This document shows, piece by piece, positions 1-5,243 of a DNA stretch of 5,243 nucleotides. Each line of letters starts with the position of its first letter. The first letter of the stretch is position 1. The translations under genes were made by a program, and so were the position numbers. Below the pieces are notes generated by a model. The model worked only from the letters and a program-made list of their open reading frames with translations, made no database searches and was not told where the DNA came from. This DNA is from Desulforudis sp. (GTDB lineage: Bacteria; Bacillota; Desulfotomaculia; Desulfotomaculales; Desulforudaceae). The DNA is taken from assembly GCA_014859075.1 (NCBI GenBank), contig JACUUW010000138.1, positions 1 to 5,243 on the forward strand, written 5' to 3'.

Positions 1-362
1 TGTCACTGAGCCTCAAACAGGTGCTGCCCAACCCTTGGGAGCGGGTAGAGGAAATTTATCCCGTGGGCGCTGTTGTTCCGGCCAAGGTGGTACGGCTGGT
101 TCCCTTTGGTGCTTTTGTAGAACTCGAACCGGGAGTAGAGGGCCTGGTGCACATTTCCCACCTGGCCGACTGGCACGTGGCCAAACCGGAGGACGTGATT
201 CAAGAGGCACAGGAAATCAAGGTAAAAGTGCTGAGCGTGGACTCAGAAAACAAGCGGATCCGACTCTCCCTCCGTGAAGCCCAGAAGAACACCGACGATT
301 ACCAGGATGATCAAGGTGAGGTCACCATCGGCGACGTTTTCGGAGACTTGCTCAAGAATTAA
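1..362 (+). CDS. rpsA: S1 RNA-binding domain protein, C-terminal part (ribosomal protein S1-like; 5' truncated)
   Basis: The reading frame is open from the left edge (first full codon at base 3) to TAA at 360-362, giving the last 119 residues; the start lies outside the window. Residues 1-6 (SLSLKQ) look like the closing strand of one S1 domain, followed by an NPW linker. A complete S1 (OB-fold, RNA-binding) domain occupies about residues 19-94, with the typical FGAFVEL (35-41), GVEGLVHIS (44-52), KVKVLSVD (73-80) and RIRLSL (85-90) segments. A short acidic tail ending GDVFGDLLKN follows. At least two S1 repeats are therefore implied, as in bacterial S1/YpfD proteins that bind mRNA at the 30S subunit. 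In Peptococcaceae such S1 repeats are often fused to IspH (HMBPP reductase); this fragment cannot tell the two apart. An intrinsic terminator follows 34 bases after the stop. Confidence 0.85.
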   Translation, partial: SLSLKQVLPNPWERVEEIYPVGAVVPAKVVRLVPFGAFVELEPGVEGLVHISHLADWHVAKPEDVIQEAQEIKVKVLSVDSENKRIRLSLREAQKNTDDYQDDQGEVTIGDVFGDLLKN

Positions 363-367
363 TACAG

Positions 368-381
368 CGGCCGCAAGGCCG
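368..381 (+). other. Small hairpin with GNRA tetraloop
   Basis: CGGCC (368-372) pairs perfectly with GGCCG (377-381) around the loop GCAA, a GNRA tetraloop. It begins 6 bases after the S1 stop codon and lies 15 bases before the A-tract of the intrinsic terminator. No U-run follows, so it is unlikely to terminate on its own. It could stabilise the 3' end of the S1 transcript or make a double-hairpin terminator. The pairing is seen directly; the role is inference. Confidence 0.5.
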
Positions 382-396
382 TTCCGTTATCGGCAC

Positions 397-432
397 AAAA
401 AGCCCCGGCGCCACAAGGTGACCGGGGTTTTT
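397..432 (+). terminator. Rho-independent terminator after the S1 gene
   Basis: The stem CCCCGG (403-408) pairs with CCGGGG (422-427). It can be extended inside the loop by GCC/GGT pairing, and is followed directly by TTTTT (428-432). A matching AAAAA (397-401) lies before the stem, so the structure could also work for transcription from the other side, although no minus-strand gene is seen nearby. Its position just after the S1 stop and before a new ribosome binding site marks the end of the upstream transcription unit. Confidence 0.85.
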
Positions 433-434
433 CT

Positions 435-465
435 GCATATTTAGCACCGGCACGGCGCACGCTAA
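435..465 (+). promoter_or_regulatory. Possible sigma-E-type promoter (weak)
   Basis: GCATATT (435-441) resembles the -35 element of Bacillus sigma-E promoters. After 16 bases, CACGCTAA (458-465) is a partial match to the CATACAAT-type -10. It is in the right place, just after the terminator and before the membrane protein/spoIIP unit, which would be expected to be under a mother-cell sigma factor. The -10 match is poor, and I see no good sigma-A promoter in this gap either, so this is a tentative call based mainly on context. Confidence 0.25.
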
Positions 466-484
466 AAAGACAACTTTTGGCGCC

Positions 485-492
485 AGAAGGAG
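485..492 (+). promoter_or_regulatory. Ribosome binding site fixing the ATG start at 501
   Basis: AGAAGGAG is a near-perfect Shine-Dalgarno sequence, 8 bases before ATG 501. It lies inside the extra codons that a TTG start at 477 would use, which argues that the ATG is the true start. Confidence 0.85.
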
Positions 493-500
493 TAGGTGGT

Positions 501-1217
501 ATGACCAATTTGCCGATCGGGATAATCGTCCTGATTGTAGTTTCCATCCTGATTTACCTGGGGGCGGCACACCGGGTCCTGGACCGCTTGCGCTTGACCG
601 ACAAGGCGGCTCTGGCCGTCCTGGCCGCATTGATCGTCGGGAGTCTGATCGATATTCCCTTTGCGGTGGGCAACATCACGTACGTGATCAATGTGGGCGG
701 GGCGTTGGTGCCGATCGCCCTGGCGGTTTATCTGATCAGCCGGGCCGATTCCAGCATCGAGAAGGTTCGGCCCCTGGTGGCCGCCTTGATCACGGCGGTC
801 GTGGTCTTCGCAATCGGTTCCTTTGTGATGACCGGAATTCGCGAACCGGCCGGGCGTTTCGCCTTCGTGGACATCATCTACATCTACCCGCTGGTGGCGG
901 CTGTCATCGCCTATGCCGTCGGACGTTCACGCCGGGGCGCCTGGATCGCGGCCACCCTCGGCGTCCTAGTGGCCGACGTGTTGCACGGGGCGCAGTTGGC
1001 CACCCGGGGGTTATCCGGCCTGGTCCACTTTGGGGGCGCCGGCGTATTCGACGTGGTGGTGGTGGCCGGCGTACTGGCAGTACTGCTCGCCGAAGTGGTC
1101 GGCGAAATCAGGGAGCGGATTCAGGGTGGCCCCAAAACCGAAGGGCGTGATTCCACCCTACTGGTCAACCTGAAGACCCCCGGAAAAGACGAGGGAGGCC
1201 GCAAGAATGAAGAATAG
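501..1217 (+). CDS. Polytopic membrane protein, probable DUF1614 family
   Basis: This encodes a 238-residue, very hydrophobic integral membrane protein with about seven likely membrane segments (roughly residues 5-23, 36-55, 62-79, 91-112, 124-141, 147-162 and 181-200) and a charged, probably cytoplasmic tail (201-238). Small-residue and glycine motifs, GSLIDIP (47-53), GGALVP (66-71) and FGGAGVFD (177-184), match what I recall of DUF1614, a family of unknown function found in Firmicutes and archaea. ATG 501 is chosen over the in-frame TTG at 477 because of the strong ribosome binding site at 485-492 and because the protein then begins right at its first membrane helix. The stop TAG overlaps the spoIIP start by 11 bases, indicating co-transcription and probably translational coupling. 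No enzymatic motif is visible. A role in spore-membrane or envelope function is inferred from this neighbour only. The family name rests on memory of the motifs, not on a search. Confidence 0.8.
   Translation: MTNLPIGIIVLIVVSILIYLGAAHRVLDRLRLTDKAALAVLAALIVGSLIDIPFAVGNITYVINVGGALVPIALAVYLISRADSSIEKVRPLVAALITAVVVFAIGSFVMTGIREPAGRFAFVDIIYIYPLVAAVIAYAVGRSRRGAWIAATLGVLVADVLHGAQLATRGLSGLVHFGGAGVFDVVVVAGVLAVLLAEVVGEIRERIQGGPKTEGRDSTLLVNLKTPGKDEGGRKNEE
1191..1198 (+). promoter_or_regulatory. Ribosome binding site of spoIIP
   Basis: GAGGGAGG lies 8 bases before ATG 1207, inside the last codons of the upstream membrane-protein gene. It supports this spoIIP start and the 11-base gene overlap. Confidence 0.8.
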
Positions 1218-2388
1218 ACTTATGGTGAACCTGGCTATCGGTTGTTTCTTGGTCGTTGTGGCGGTACTGGGATACATTAACCCGGCAAACCAGGCCTCGA
1301 TTTGGACCGGGGGCGGAGCCTTGGCCGAGGACTTCTGTGACCACGAAGCGGGGCGGTACGTTACAGTCGTAAGCCCGCAGGGTTCGGTGATCACCATGAC
1401 CAGCCGTCAGGTTTTCCCCGGGGACGAAATCATCACCGCCCGCGCCGAGCACTACCGGGTAACCGGGGTCGATAAGGACATCGCCGAGGCCGAACTCCTG
1501 GGTCTGGATCGGGAACTGATGGCCTGGTCGGATTACTTCGGACGGTACGGCGATGACCTGACCGTACCCGTGCAGGCGGATCGGGAATTCGACGTGGCCC
1601 TGTACCACTCCCACACCATGGAGTCCTACGTTCCGGACAGCGGTGAGGCTTTCAGCGACCATGGCGACATCATCGACGTCGGCCGCGCTCTTGCCGGACA
1701 CCTGCGCCGGCAGGGGCTGCGGGTGTTTCACGACACCACCATTCACAACCCGCATGACGCCATGGCTTACCAACGTTCCCGCCAGACAGCCTTGCAGTTG
1801 CTGGAGGAACGCCGTCCCGCGGCGTTGATTGACGTGCACCGCGACGGCGTCCCGGACCCGGACTTCTACCGGCGGGTCGTCGACGGCCGGGAAATCAGCC
1901 AGGTACGACTGGTGATCGGCAGGCAAAACCCGAAAAAGGATGCCAACCTGGACTTCGCCCGGCGTCTCATGGCGCGCGCCAACGAGAGGAATCCGGAGGT
2001 GGTCAAAGAGATCTTCTCGGCCTCCGGCAACTACAACCAGGACCTACTCTCCTCGGCCATCCTAATCGAAGCCGGCACCCACACCAACACCCAGGCCGAG
2101 GCCGAGGGCGGCGTGGGTTTATTGGCCGAGGCCGTACCGGTTGTGCTGGGAGTGGGTCCCGCCGGGCCGGAGGCGGCGGGGGGCGCCGCGGCATGGCGCG
2201 TGGTGTTCTGGGTCATCCTGGCGGTGCTGGTCGGTCTGGGGACCTACCTGGTAATCAGCGCCGGGGGCGTTCCCCAGGCACGGGATAAGCTTGTCCGGTT
2301 TTGGAGGCATGAGTTCTCCGAACTGCTCAAGGGCAAGCCCTTGAAACTGAAAGAGAAGCCGGATGACCGCGACAAGCCGGAACCTTAG
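1207..2388 (+). CDS. spoIIP: Stage II sporulation protein P (SpoIIP), peptidoglycan amidase/endopeptidase
   Basis: This 393-residue protein matches SpoIIP, the zinc-dependent cell-wall hydrolase that works with SpoIID and SpoIIM at the sporulation septum to drive engulfment, cutting the stem peptide from the glycan and cross-links between stems. An N-terminal membrane anchor (about 6-24) is followed by a small domain (about 44-105, with MTSRQVFPGDEI at 64-75). The catalytic domain covers about 127-315: YHSHTMESY (133-141, with H134 and H136), LIDVHRDG (197-204, H201), VIGRQNP (236-242), YNQDL (266-270) and LIEAGTHTN (276-284, E278). These are the expected metal-binding and catalytic signatures, all intact. 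A Pro/Gly/Ala-rich linker (316-329) leads to a second hydrophobic helix (331-351) and a basic tail, a C-terminal extension not present in the best-studied Bacillus protein. ATG 1207 is preceded by GAGGGAGG. A DUF3189 gene follows after 23 bases. Confidence 0.95.
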   Translation: MKNRLMVNLAIGCFLVVVAVLGYINPANQASIWTGGGALAEDFCDHEAGRYVTVVSPQGSVITMTSRQVFPGDEIITARAEHYRVTGVDKDIAEAELLGLDRELMAWSDYFGRYGDDLTVPVQADREFDVALYHSHTMESYVPDSGEAFSDHGDIIDVGRALAGHLRRQGLRVFHDTTIHNPHDAMAYQRSRQTALQLLEERRPAALIDVHRDGVPDPDFYRRVVDGREISQVRLVIGRQNPKKDANLDFARRLMARANERNPEVVKEIFSASGNYNQDLLSSAILIEAGTHTNTQAEAEGGVGLLAEAVPVVLGVGPAGPEAAGGAAAWRVVFWVILAVLVGLGTYLVISAGGVPQARDKLVRFWRHEFSELLKGKPLKLKEKPDDRDKPEP

Positions 2389-2395
2389 ATTCGGA

Positions 2396-2403
2396 AAAGG
2401 GAG
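2396..2403 (+). promoter_or_regulatory. Ribosome binding site supporting a TTG start at 2412
   Basis: AAAGGGAG lies 8 bases before TTG 2412 in the short gap after spoIIP. The spacing equals that of the other strong sites in this window and supports a TTG start for the DUF3189 gene. Confidence 0.75.
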
Positions 2404-2411
2404 TTGGGTCG

Positions 2412-2870
2412 TTGAAAGTTGTTTACCACTGTTACGGAGGCACGCACTCTTCGGTGCTGGCTGCGGCCGTCCACGTCGGGCTGCTCTCGCCGGAGGAGAG
2501 GCCTTCGCCGGACAGGCTGTTGTCCTTGTCCTTCTACGACAAGCGGGACGGGAAGGACTACGGACGGATCGCCCGGTTCGGGCAAGACGAGACCGGCAAC
2601 GAAGTGTTAATCCTCGGCCGCCGCAACTACACAAAGGCACCGGAAATGGTTTTTGCGGGTCTCCAGTCCGCCTTCGGGCTGAAAACGCCGATTAAGGTGG
2701 TGGACACGTCCATAACGCTCAACTGGCAGATGAAGTTGGGTGGGTACCTGTCCAGGGGGTTGGGGCTTAAAAGTATCGGCCGGTTGGTGGTTACTTGGGG
2801 TTCGCGTGTCGCCTATCCACAGGTGGTTTCCCTGGTCGAGTCCACCAGGAAAGAAGTGCAAAACAGTTGA
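2412..2870 (+). CDS. DUF3189 family protein
   Basis: This encodes a 152-residue soluble protein that I recognise as DUF3189, a family of unknown function in spore-forming Firmicutes. The N-terminus, KVVYHCYGGTHSS (2-14), carries the family's His/Cys/His cluster (H6, C7, H12) on what looks like a first beta strand and loop, suggestive of a metal or nucleophile site. Other hallmarks are AAAVHVGLL (17-25), LLSLSFYDK (36-44), FGQDETGNEVLILGRRN (56-72) and a hydrophobic C-terminal half. It starts with TTG, supported by the upstream ribosome binding site and by the first strand beginning immediately after it. The gene sits 23 bases after spoIIP and overlaps the next gene by 4 bases (TTGA), so it probably belongs to the same transcript. 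The reaction, if any, is unknown; a link to sporulation is inferred from context. Confidence 0.88.
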   Translation: MKVVYHCYGGTHSSVLAAAVHVGLLSPEERPSPDRLLSLSFYDKRDGKDYGRIARFGQDETGNEVLILGRRNYTKAPEMVFAGLQSAFGLKTPIKVVDTSITLNWQMKLGGYLSRGLGLKSIGRLVVTWGSRVAYPQVVSLVESTRKEVQNS

Positions 2871-3274
2871 AAGTCTTCTACGTGTACAATACGCCGTTGG
2901 CCGGTTTGGCGGCGTTGGGCCGAACCACCTGGTCCAGCGGCAGGTCCAAGGATTTGCGGATAGATGAAGAACCGTTTCTCTGTAAACGGGAAGAATTCAT
3001 GCGCGCCGGCCGGGACGCCGGGGGCCGGGAGATCTACGCCGTCTGGATGAAATCGGACGGAGTGATCCTGACCCGGCTGATCGAAAGCTTTTGCGAAATG
3101 CACCACATACCCAAGGAAGACTACGTGGTGCACCGGATCCCCAATGCCCTCGGTTTGCGGCTGCGTCTGGTCAACCTGACCTACCAGTTGGGTCTGTTCG
3201 GCCTGGCGCGCATTCTGCTCCAGCGCCTCGGAGGTGTCGGAAAGTCACTGGCCGCGTTGGCCGCCGTTGACTGA
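2867..3274 (+). CDS. Divergent DUF3189-like protein (second copy)
   Basis: This 135-residue protein appears to be a degenerate paralogue of the upstream gene product. Both begin TTG AAA GTN and read MKVxY. From residue 47 it aligns without gaps, at a constant offset of 9, with residues 56-125 of the neighbour: GxDxxGxE (48-55 here, 57-64 there), VV (87-88), LxxxLGL (104-110) and R115 are shared. It lacks the HCYGG...HSS cluster (it has VYNTPLAGLAA instead) and is shorter between the first strand and the GxD motif, so any metal or catalytic site of the first copy is missing. The TTG at 2867 overlaps the preceding stop as TTGA, and no strong Shine-Dalgarno precedes it, so it probably depends on translational coupling. 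Upstream in-frame codons exist but would run inside the neighbour. The function is unknown; it may pair with the first copy. Family membership is inferred from the alignment. Confidence 0.78.
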   Translation: MKVFYVYNTPLAGLAALGRTTWSSGRSKDLRIDEEPFLCKREEFMRAGRDAGGREIYAVWMKSDGVILTRLIESFCEMHHIPKEDYVVHRIPNALGLRLRLVNLTYQLGLFGLARILLQRLGGVGKSLAALAAVD

Positions 3275-3295
3275 GCGGTAAAACTGGTGGATAAT
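3267..3295 (+). promoter_or_regulatory. Strong sigma-A-type promoter for the radical-SAM/der unit
   Basis: The -35 TTGACT (3267-3272) and -10 GATAAT (3290-3295) each match the housekeeping consensus at five of six positions and are separated by the ideal 17 bases. The expected start of transcription is near 3301-3303, leaving a leader of about 34 bases before the start codon. The -35 overlaps the last codons and the stop of the DUF3189-like gene. This would let the DUF512 gene and der be expressed in growing cells independently of the spoIIP unit. Confidence 0.75.
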
Positions 3296-3322
3296 GCTGT
3301 AATAGAAAGACGCACAGGATTT

Positions 3323-3328
3323 GGAGGG
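3323..3328 (+). promoter_or_regulatory. Ribosome binding site that decides the DUF512 gene start
   Basis: GGAGGG lies 7 bases before TTG 3336. A start at TTG 3321, the longest possible frame, would place this site inside the gene and leave only a poorly spaced AGGA before it. A second GGAGGG (3341-3346) lies 7 bases before GTG 3354, so a shorter start remains possible. Confidence 0.6.
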
Positions 3329-3335
3329 ACTGGTC

Positions 3336-4652
3336 TTGCCGGAGGGCTTGGAGGTGCACGAGGTTCAGCCGGGCAGCATCGCCGCGGAAATGGGGGTGGA
3401 CCCCGGTGACCGGATTCTCACCATTAACGGAGCCGTGCTCCAGGATCTGATCGACTACAGATTCCATCTAACCGACGAACATCTGAGGGTGGAGGTCGCC
3501 AAACAGGACGGGGAAGAGTGGCTCCTGGACATCGTCAAGGACTACGACGAGGATTTGGGCATGACCTTCAACCGGCCGTTTGCCGACGTATTCCGTTGCC
3601 GGAACCGCTGCCTGTTTTGTTTTGTGGACCAGATGCCCCCCGGGCTGCGGCCCCCGCTCTACGTGAAAGACGACGACTACCGGCTGTCCTTCTGGGATGG
3701 CAACTTTATCACCCTGACGAACGCAGGCACCCCGGAACTGCAGCGCATCGCCGACCAGAGGTTGAGCCCCCTGTACATCTCGGTACACACCACCAATCCG
3801 GAACTGCGGCGGCGGATGATGGGACATCCCCGGGCCGGGCATATTATGGAACAGCTGGCTTTTCTCAGTTCGGCGGGGATTGAGATGCACACCCAGGTGG
3901 TACTCGTTCCGGAGTTGAACGACGGAGCGGAGCTCAGACGCACCGTCGCGGAACTGGCCGCCCTTTGGCCCGCGGTCCGTTCTCTTGCCGTGGTGCCGGT
4001 CGGCAGGACCCGTTTCCGCGACGGACTGTACCCCATCCGGGGCTTTACCCGCAGCGAGGCCCGGGCCCTGGTCCTGCAGGTCGTTGACTGGCAGGAACGC
4101 TACCGGCGCGAACTGGGCACGGCCTTTGTCTATGCTTCGGACGAGTTTTACCTCGTCTCCGGGTCGGCGGTGCCGGAGGCCGCTGTGTACGAAGACTTCC
4201 CCCAAATGGAAAACGGCGTCGGCCTGGTACGGCTTTTCCTGGACGAGTGGCGGGACATCCGGGACGAGATCCCGGACGCCGTTTCAAGTCGGCGCGTGAC
4301 CGTGGTCACCGGGCGGCTGGGGAAGAGCGTGCTGGCCCCCGTGGTGCATCGCTTGAACCGGGTGGCTGGGCTCAATGTCGAATTGATGGTCCTGAATAAC
4401 GAGTTCTTCGGCCGCACGGTTACGGTCAGCGGCCTTTTGACCGCCACCGACATTAAGGAACAGGTCCGGGGAGTAATCCTGGGTGACCTCCTCATCGTCC
4501 CGAAATCGGCGCTCCGGGACGACGGTGTGTTCCTGGACGATATCAGCCTGAACGACCTGGAAACCGCCCTCGGCGTGCCGGTCGCCGCCGCCGCCGGCCC
4601 GAAAGAACTGGTGCATTACGCTTTGGGCGACAAGGGGGAGAAAACACATTGA
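3336..4652 (+). CDS. PDZ / radical SAM / DUF512 protein
   Basis: This is a 438-residue three-part protein. A PDZ-like domain (about 6-62) contains [16 protein letters not shown] (12-27) and [16 protein letters not shown] (28-43). A radical SAM region follows, with C88-x3-C92-x2-C95 to hold a 4Fe-4S cluster and cleave S-adenosylmethionine, then [16 protein letters not shown] (110-125) and [11 protein letters not shown] (148-158). The C-terminal DUF512 domain (about 200-425) includes YASDEFYL (266-273), VVTGRLG (323-329) and [15 protein letters not shown] (354-368). C88, C92 and C95 are the only cysteines, so a single cluster is expected. The family is widespread in Clostridia and has a cyanobacterial relative; its reaction and substrate are unknown. 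TTG 3336 is chosen from its ribosome binding site, but TTG 3348 or GTG 3354 are possible and would remove 4 or 6 residues. It has its own sigma-A promoter and overlaps der by 4 bases (TTGA). Confidence 0.9.
   Translation: MPEGLEVHEVQPGSIAAEMGVDPGDRILTINGAVLQDLIDYRFHLTDEHLRVEVAKQDGEEWLLDIVKDYDEDLGMTFNRPFADVFRCRNRCLFCFVDQMPPGLRPPLYVKDDDYRLSFWDGNFITLTNAGTPELQRIADQRLSPLYISVHTTNPELRRRMMGHPRAGHIMEQLAFLSSAGIEMHTQVVLVPELNDGAELRRTVAELAALWPAVRSLAVVPVGRTRFRDGLYPIRGFTRSEARALVLQVVDWQERYRRELGTAFVYASDEFYLVSGSAVPEAAVYEDFPQMENGVGLVRLFLDEWRDIRDEIPDAVSSRRVTVVTGRLGKSVLAPVVHRLNRVAGLNVELMVLNNEFFGRTVTVSGLLTATDIKEQVRGVILGDLLIVPKSALRDDGVFLDDISLNDLETALGVPVAAAAGPKELVHYALGDKGEKTH
4632..4640 (+). promoter_or_regulatory. 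Ribosome binding site of der
   Basis: AAGGGGGAG lies 8 bases before TTG 4649, within the last codons of the DUF512 gene. It supports a TTG start for der and its 4-base overlap with the preceding stop codon. Confidence 0.8.
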
Positions 4653-5243
4653 CCAAACCGGTCGTGGCGATAGTCGGACGGCCCAACGTCGGGAAGTCCA
4701 CACTGTTCAACAGGATTCTGGGCAGCCGGACCGCGGTGGTGGACGCCCAGGCCGGGGTGACCCGGGACCGGCTCTACCGGGATGCCGAGTGGGCCGGAAA
4801 ACACTTCAATCTGGTGGATACCGGGGGCATCGAAAGCGAGGCCGCCGAGGCCATGTCCACCCGGGTCACCAACCAGGCCCGCCAGGCGATTGCGGAGGCC
4901 GATCTGATCCTTTTCGTGCTGGACGGCGAGACCGGGTTGCTGACGGAAGACGCGCAGGTGGCCGAAATCCTGCGCCGCTCGGGCAAGCCGGTCATCCTGG
5001 TCGCCAACAAGGTGGACGACTTTGACAAGCCGCTGCCGCTCGCCGACTTCTACCGGCTCGGACTCGGGGATCCGGTCCCGGTTTCGGCCGGCCTTGGCCT
5101 GAATATCGGCGACCTGCTTGACCTAGTGGTCGAGAAACTGCCCGAGACAGGTGAGGCTCGGGAGGTGGAGGCGGTACGGATCGCCGTGATCGGACGCCCG
5201 AACGTCGGGAAGTCGACCCTGCTCAACCGACTGGCGGGCGCCG
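4649..5243 (+). CDS. der: Ribosome assembly GTPase Der (EngA), N-terminal part (3' truncated)
   Basis: The first 198 residues of Der/EngA are present, and the frame is still open at the window edge. Der is an essential GTPase with two tandem G domains and a KH-like domain that helps mature the 50S ribosomal subunit. In G domain 1, the P-loop is GRPNVGKST (10-18), the switch-I threonine region is GVTRD (36-40), G3 is DTGG (57-60), G4 is NKVD (120-123) and G5 is SAG (146-148). After an acidic linker (about 162-175), G domain 2 begins with an identical P-loop, GRPNVGKST (182-190). The rest of domain 2 and the KH domain lie beyond the window. Full family members are about 435-450 residues. The TTG start is fixed by AAGGGGGAG 8 bases upstream and by the family's usual start just before the first strand (KPVVAIVG). 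It is translationally coupled to the DUF512 gene. Confidence 0.97.
   Translation, partial: MTKPVVAIVGRPNVGKSTLFNRILGSRTAVVDAQAGVTRDRLYRDAEWAGKHFNLVDTGGIESEAAEAMSTRVTNQARQAIAEADLILFVLDGETGLLTEDAQVAEILRRSGKPVILVANKVDDFDKPLPLADFYRLGLGDPVPVSAGLGLNIGDLLDLVVEKLPETGEAREVEAVRIAVIGRPNVGKSTLLNRLAGA

Noticed and set aside
477..500. TTG 477 as the start of the membrane protein
   Set aside because: The extra eight residues contain the Shine-Dalgarno sequence that serves ATG 501, and no site precedes the TTG.
1165..1926. Open frame of 253 codons on the minus strand opposite the DUF1614/spoIIP genes
   Set aside because: It lies opposite conserved spoIIP coding sequence, has no recognisable motif and is of the kind expected by chance in GC-rich DNA.
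2158..2195. GC-rich palindromic stretch inside spoIIP as a possible internal terminator
   Set aside because: No T-run follows, and the sequence is explained by codons for the Pro/Gly/Ala linker before the C-terminal helix.
2119..2640. Minus-strand frame of 173 codons spanning the spoIIP/DUF3189 junction
   Set aside because: It is low-complexity and Arg/Pro/Ala-rich, typical of an antisense shadow in GC-rich sequence.
2363..2695. A + strand frame of 110 codons overlapping the DUF3189 gene
   Set aside because: It is out of frame with the conserved DUF3189 motifs and Arg-rich without any domain; a shadow frame.
2795..2866. An upstream extension of the second DUF3189-like gene
   Set aside because: It would sit entirely inside the first DUF3189 gene, and the paralogue-like start MKVFY begins exactly at TTG 2867.
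3468..4205. Open frame of 245 codons on the minus strand opposite the DUF512 gene
   Set aside because: It mirrors the radical-SAM coding region, where family motifs are clear on the + strand; no domain or supporting ribosome binding site is seen.

Overview
The window (5,243 bases, GC-rich, all genes on the + strand) looks like the chromosome of an endospore-forming Firmicute of the Peptococcaceae/Desulfotomaculum type (Pelotomaculum, Desulforudis, Ammonifex and relatives). The reasons are a recognisable spoIIP gene, two DUF3189 genes (a family I know mainly from spore-forming Firmicutes), purine-rich Shine-Dalgarno sequences about 8 bases before the starts, many TTG starts, and the gene order S1-domain protein / membrane protein / spoIIP / DUF3189 / DUF512 / der. 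The genus is inference.

Layout. (1) Bases 1-362 are the 3' end of an S1-domain translation protein (RpsA-like, possibly the S1 half of an IspH-S1 fusion). (2) Bases 363-500 are intergenic, with a GNRA-type hairpin, a good intrinsic terminator and perhaps a weak sporulation-type promoter. (3) Bases 501-3274 are a four-gene run read as one unit: a polytopic membrane protein (probable DUF1614), SpoIIP (peptidoglycan hydrolase of engulfment), a DUF3189 protein, and a shorter, divergent DUF3189-like paralogue. The genes overlap or lie within 23 bases of each other. (4) A strong sigma-A-type promoter (TTGACT, 17 bases, GATAAT) overlaps the end of the last of these genes and starts a new unit. (5) Bases 3336-4652 encode a PDZ / radical-SAM / DUF512 protein of unknown reaction, overlapping by 4 bases with (6) der (engA), the double-GTPase ribosome assembly factor, which runs off the right edge.

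How it fits together: ribosome-related genes (S1 and Der) flank a block containing a sporulation gene. The tight spacing of the DUF1614, spoIIP and DUF3189 genes suggests they are co-transcribed, so the three uncharacterised products are reasonable candidates for a role during sporulation, although only SpoIIP has a known one. Coupling of the radical-SAM protein to Der suggests co-expression, but its substrate cannot be read from the sequence. I see no mobile element, CRISPR array, tRNA or rRNA, and no credible gene on the minus strand. Nothing here is clearly a brand-new system; the least explained parts are the DUF3189 pair, the DUF1614 protein and the DUF512 radical-SAM protein.
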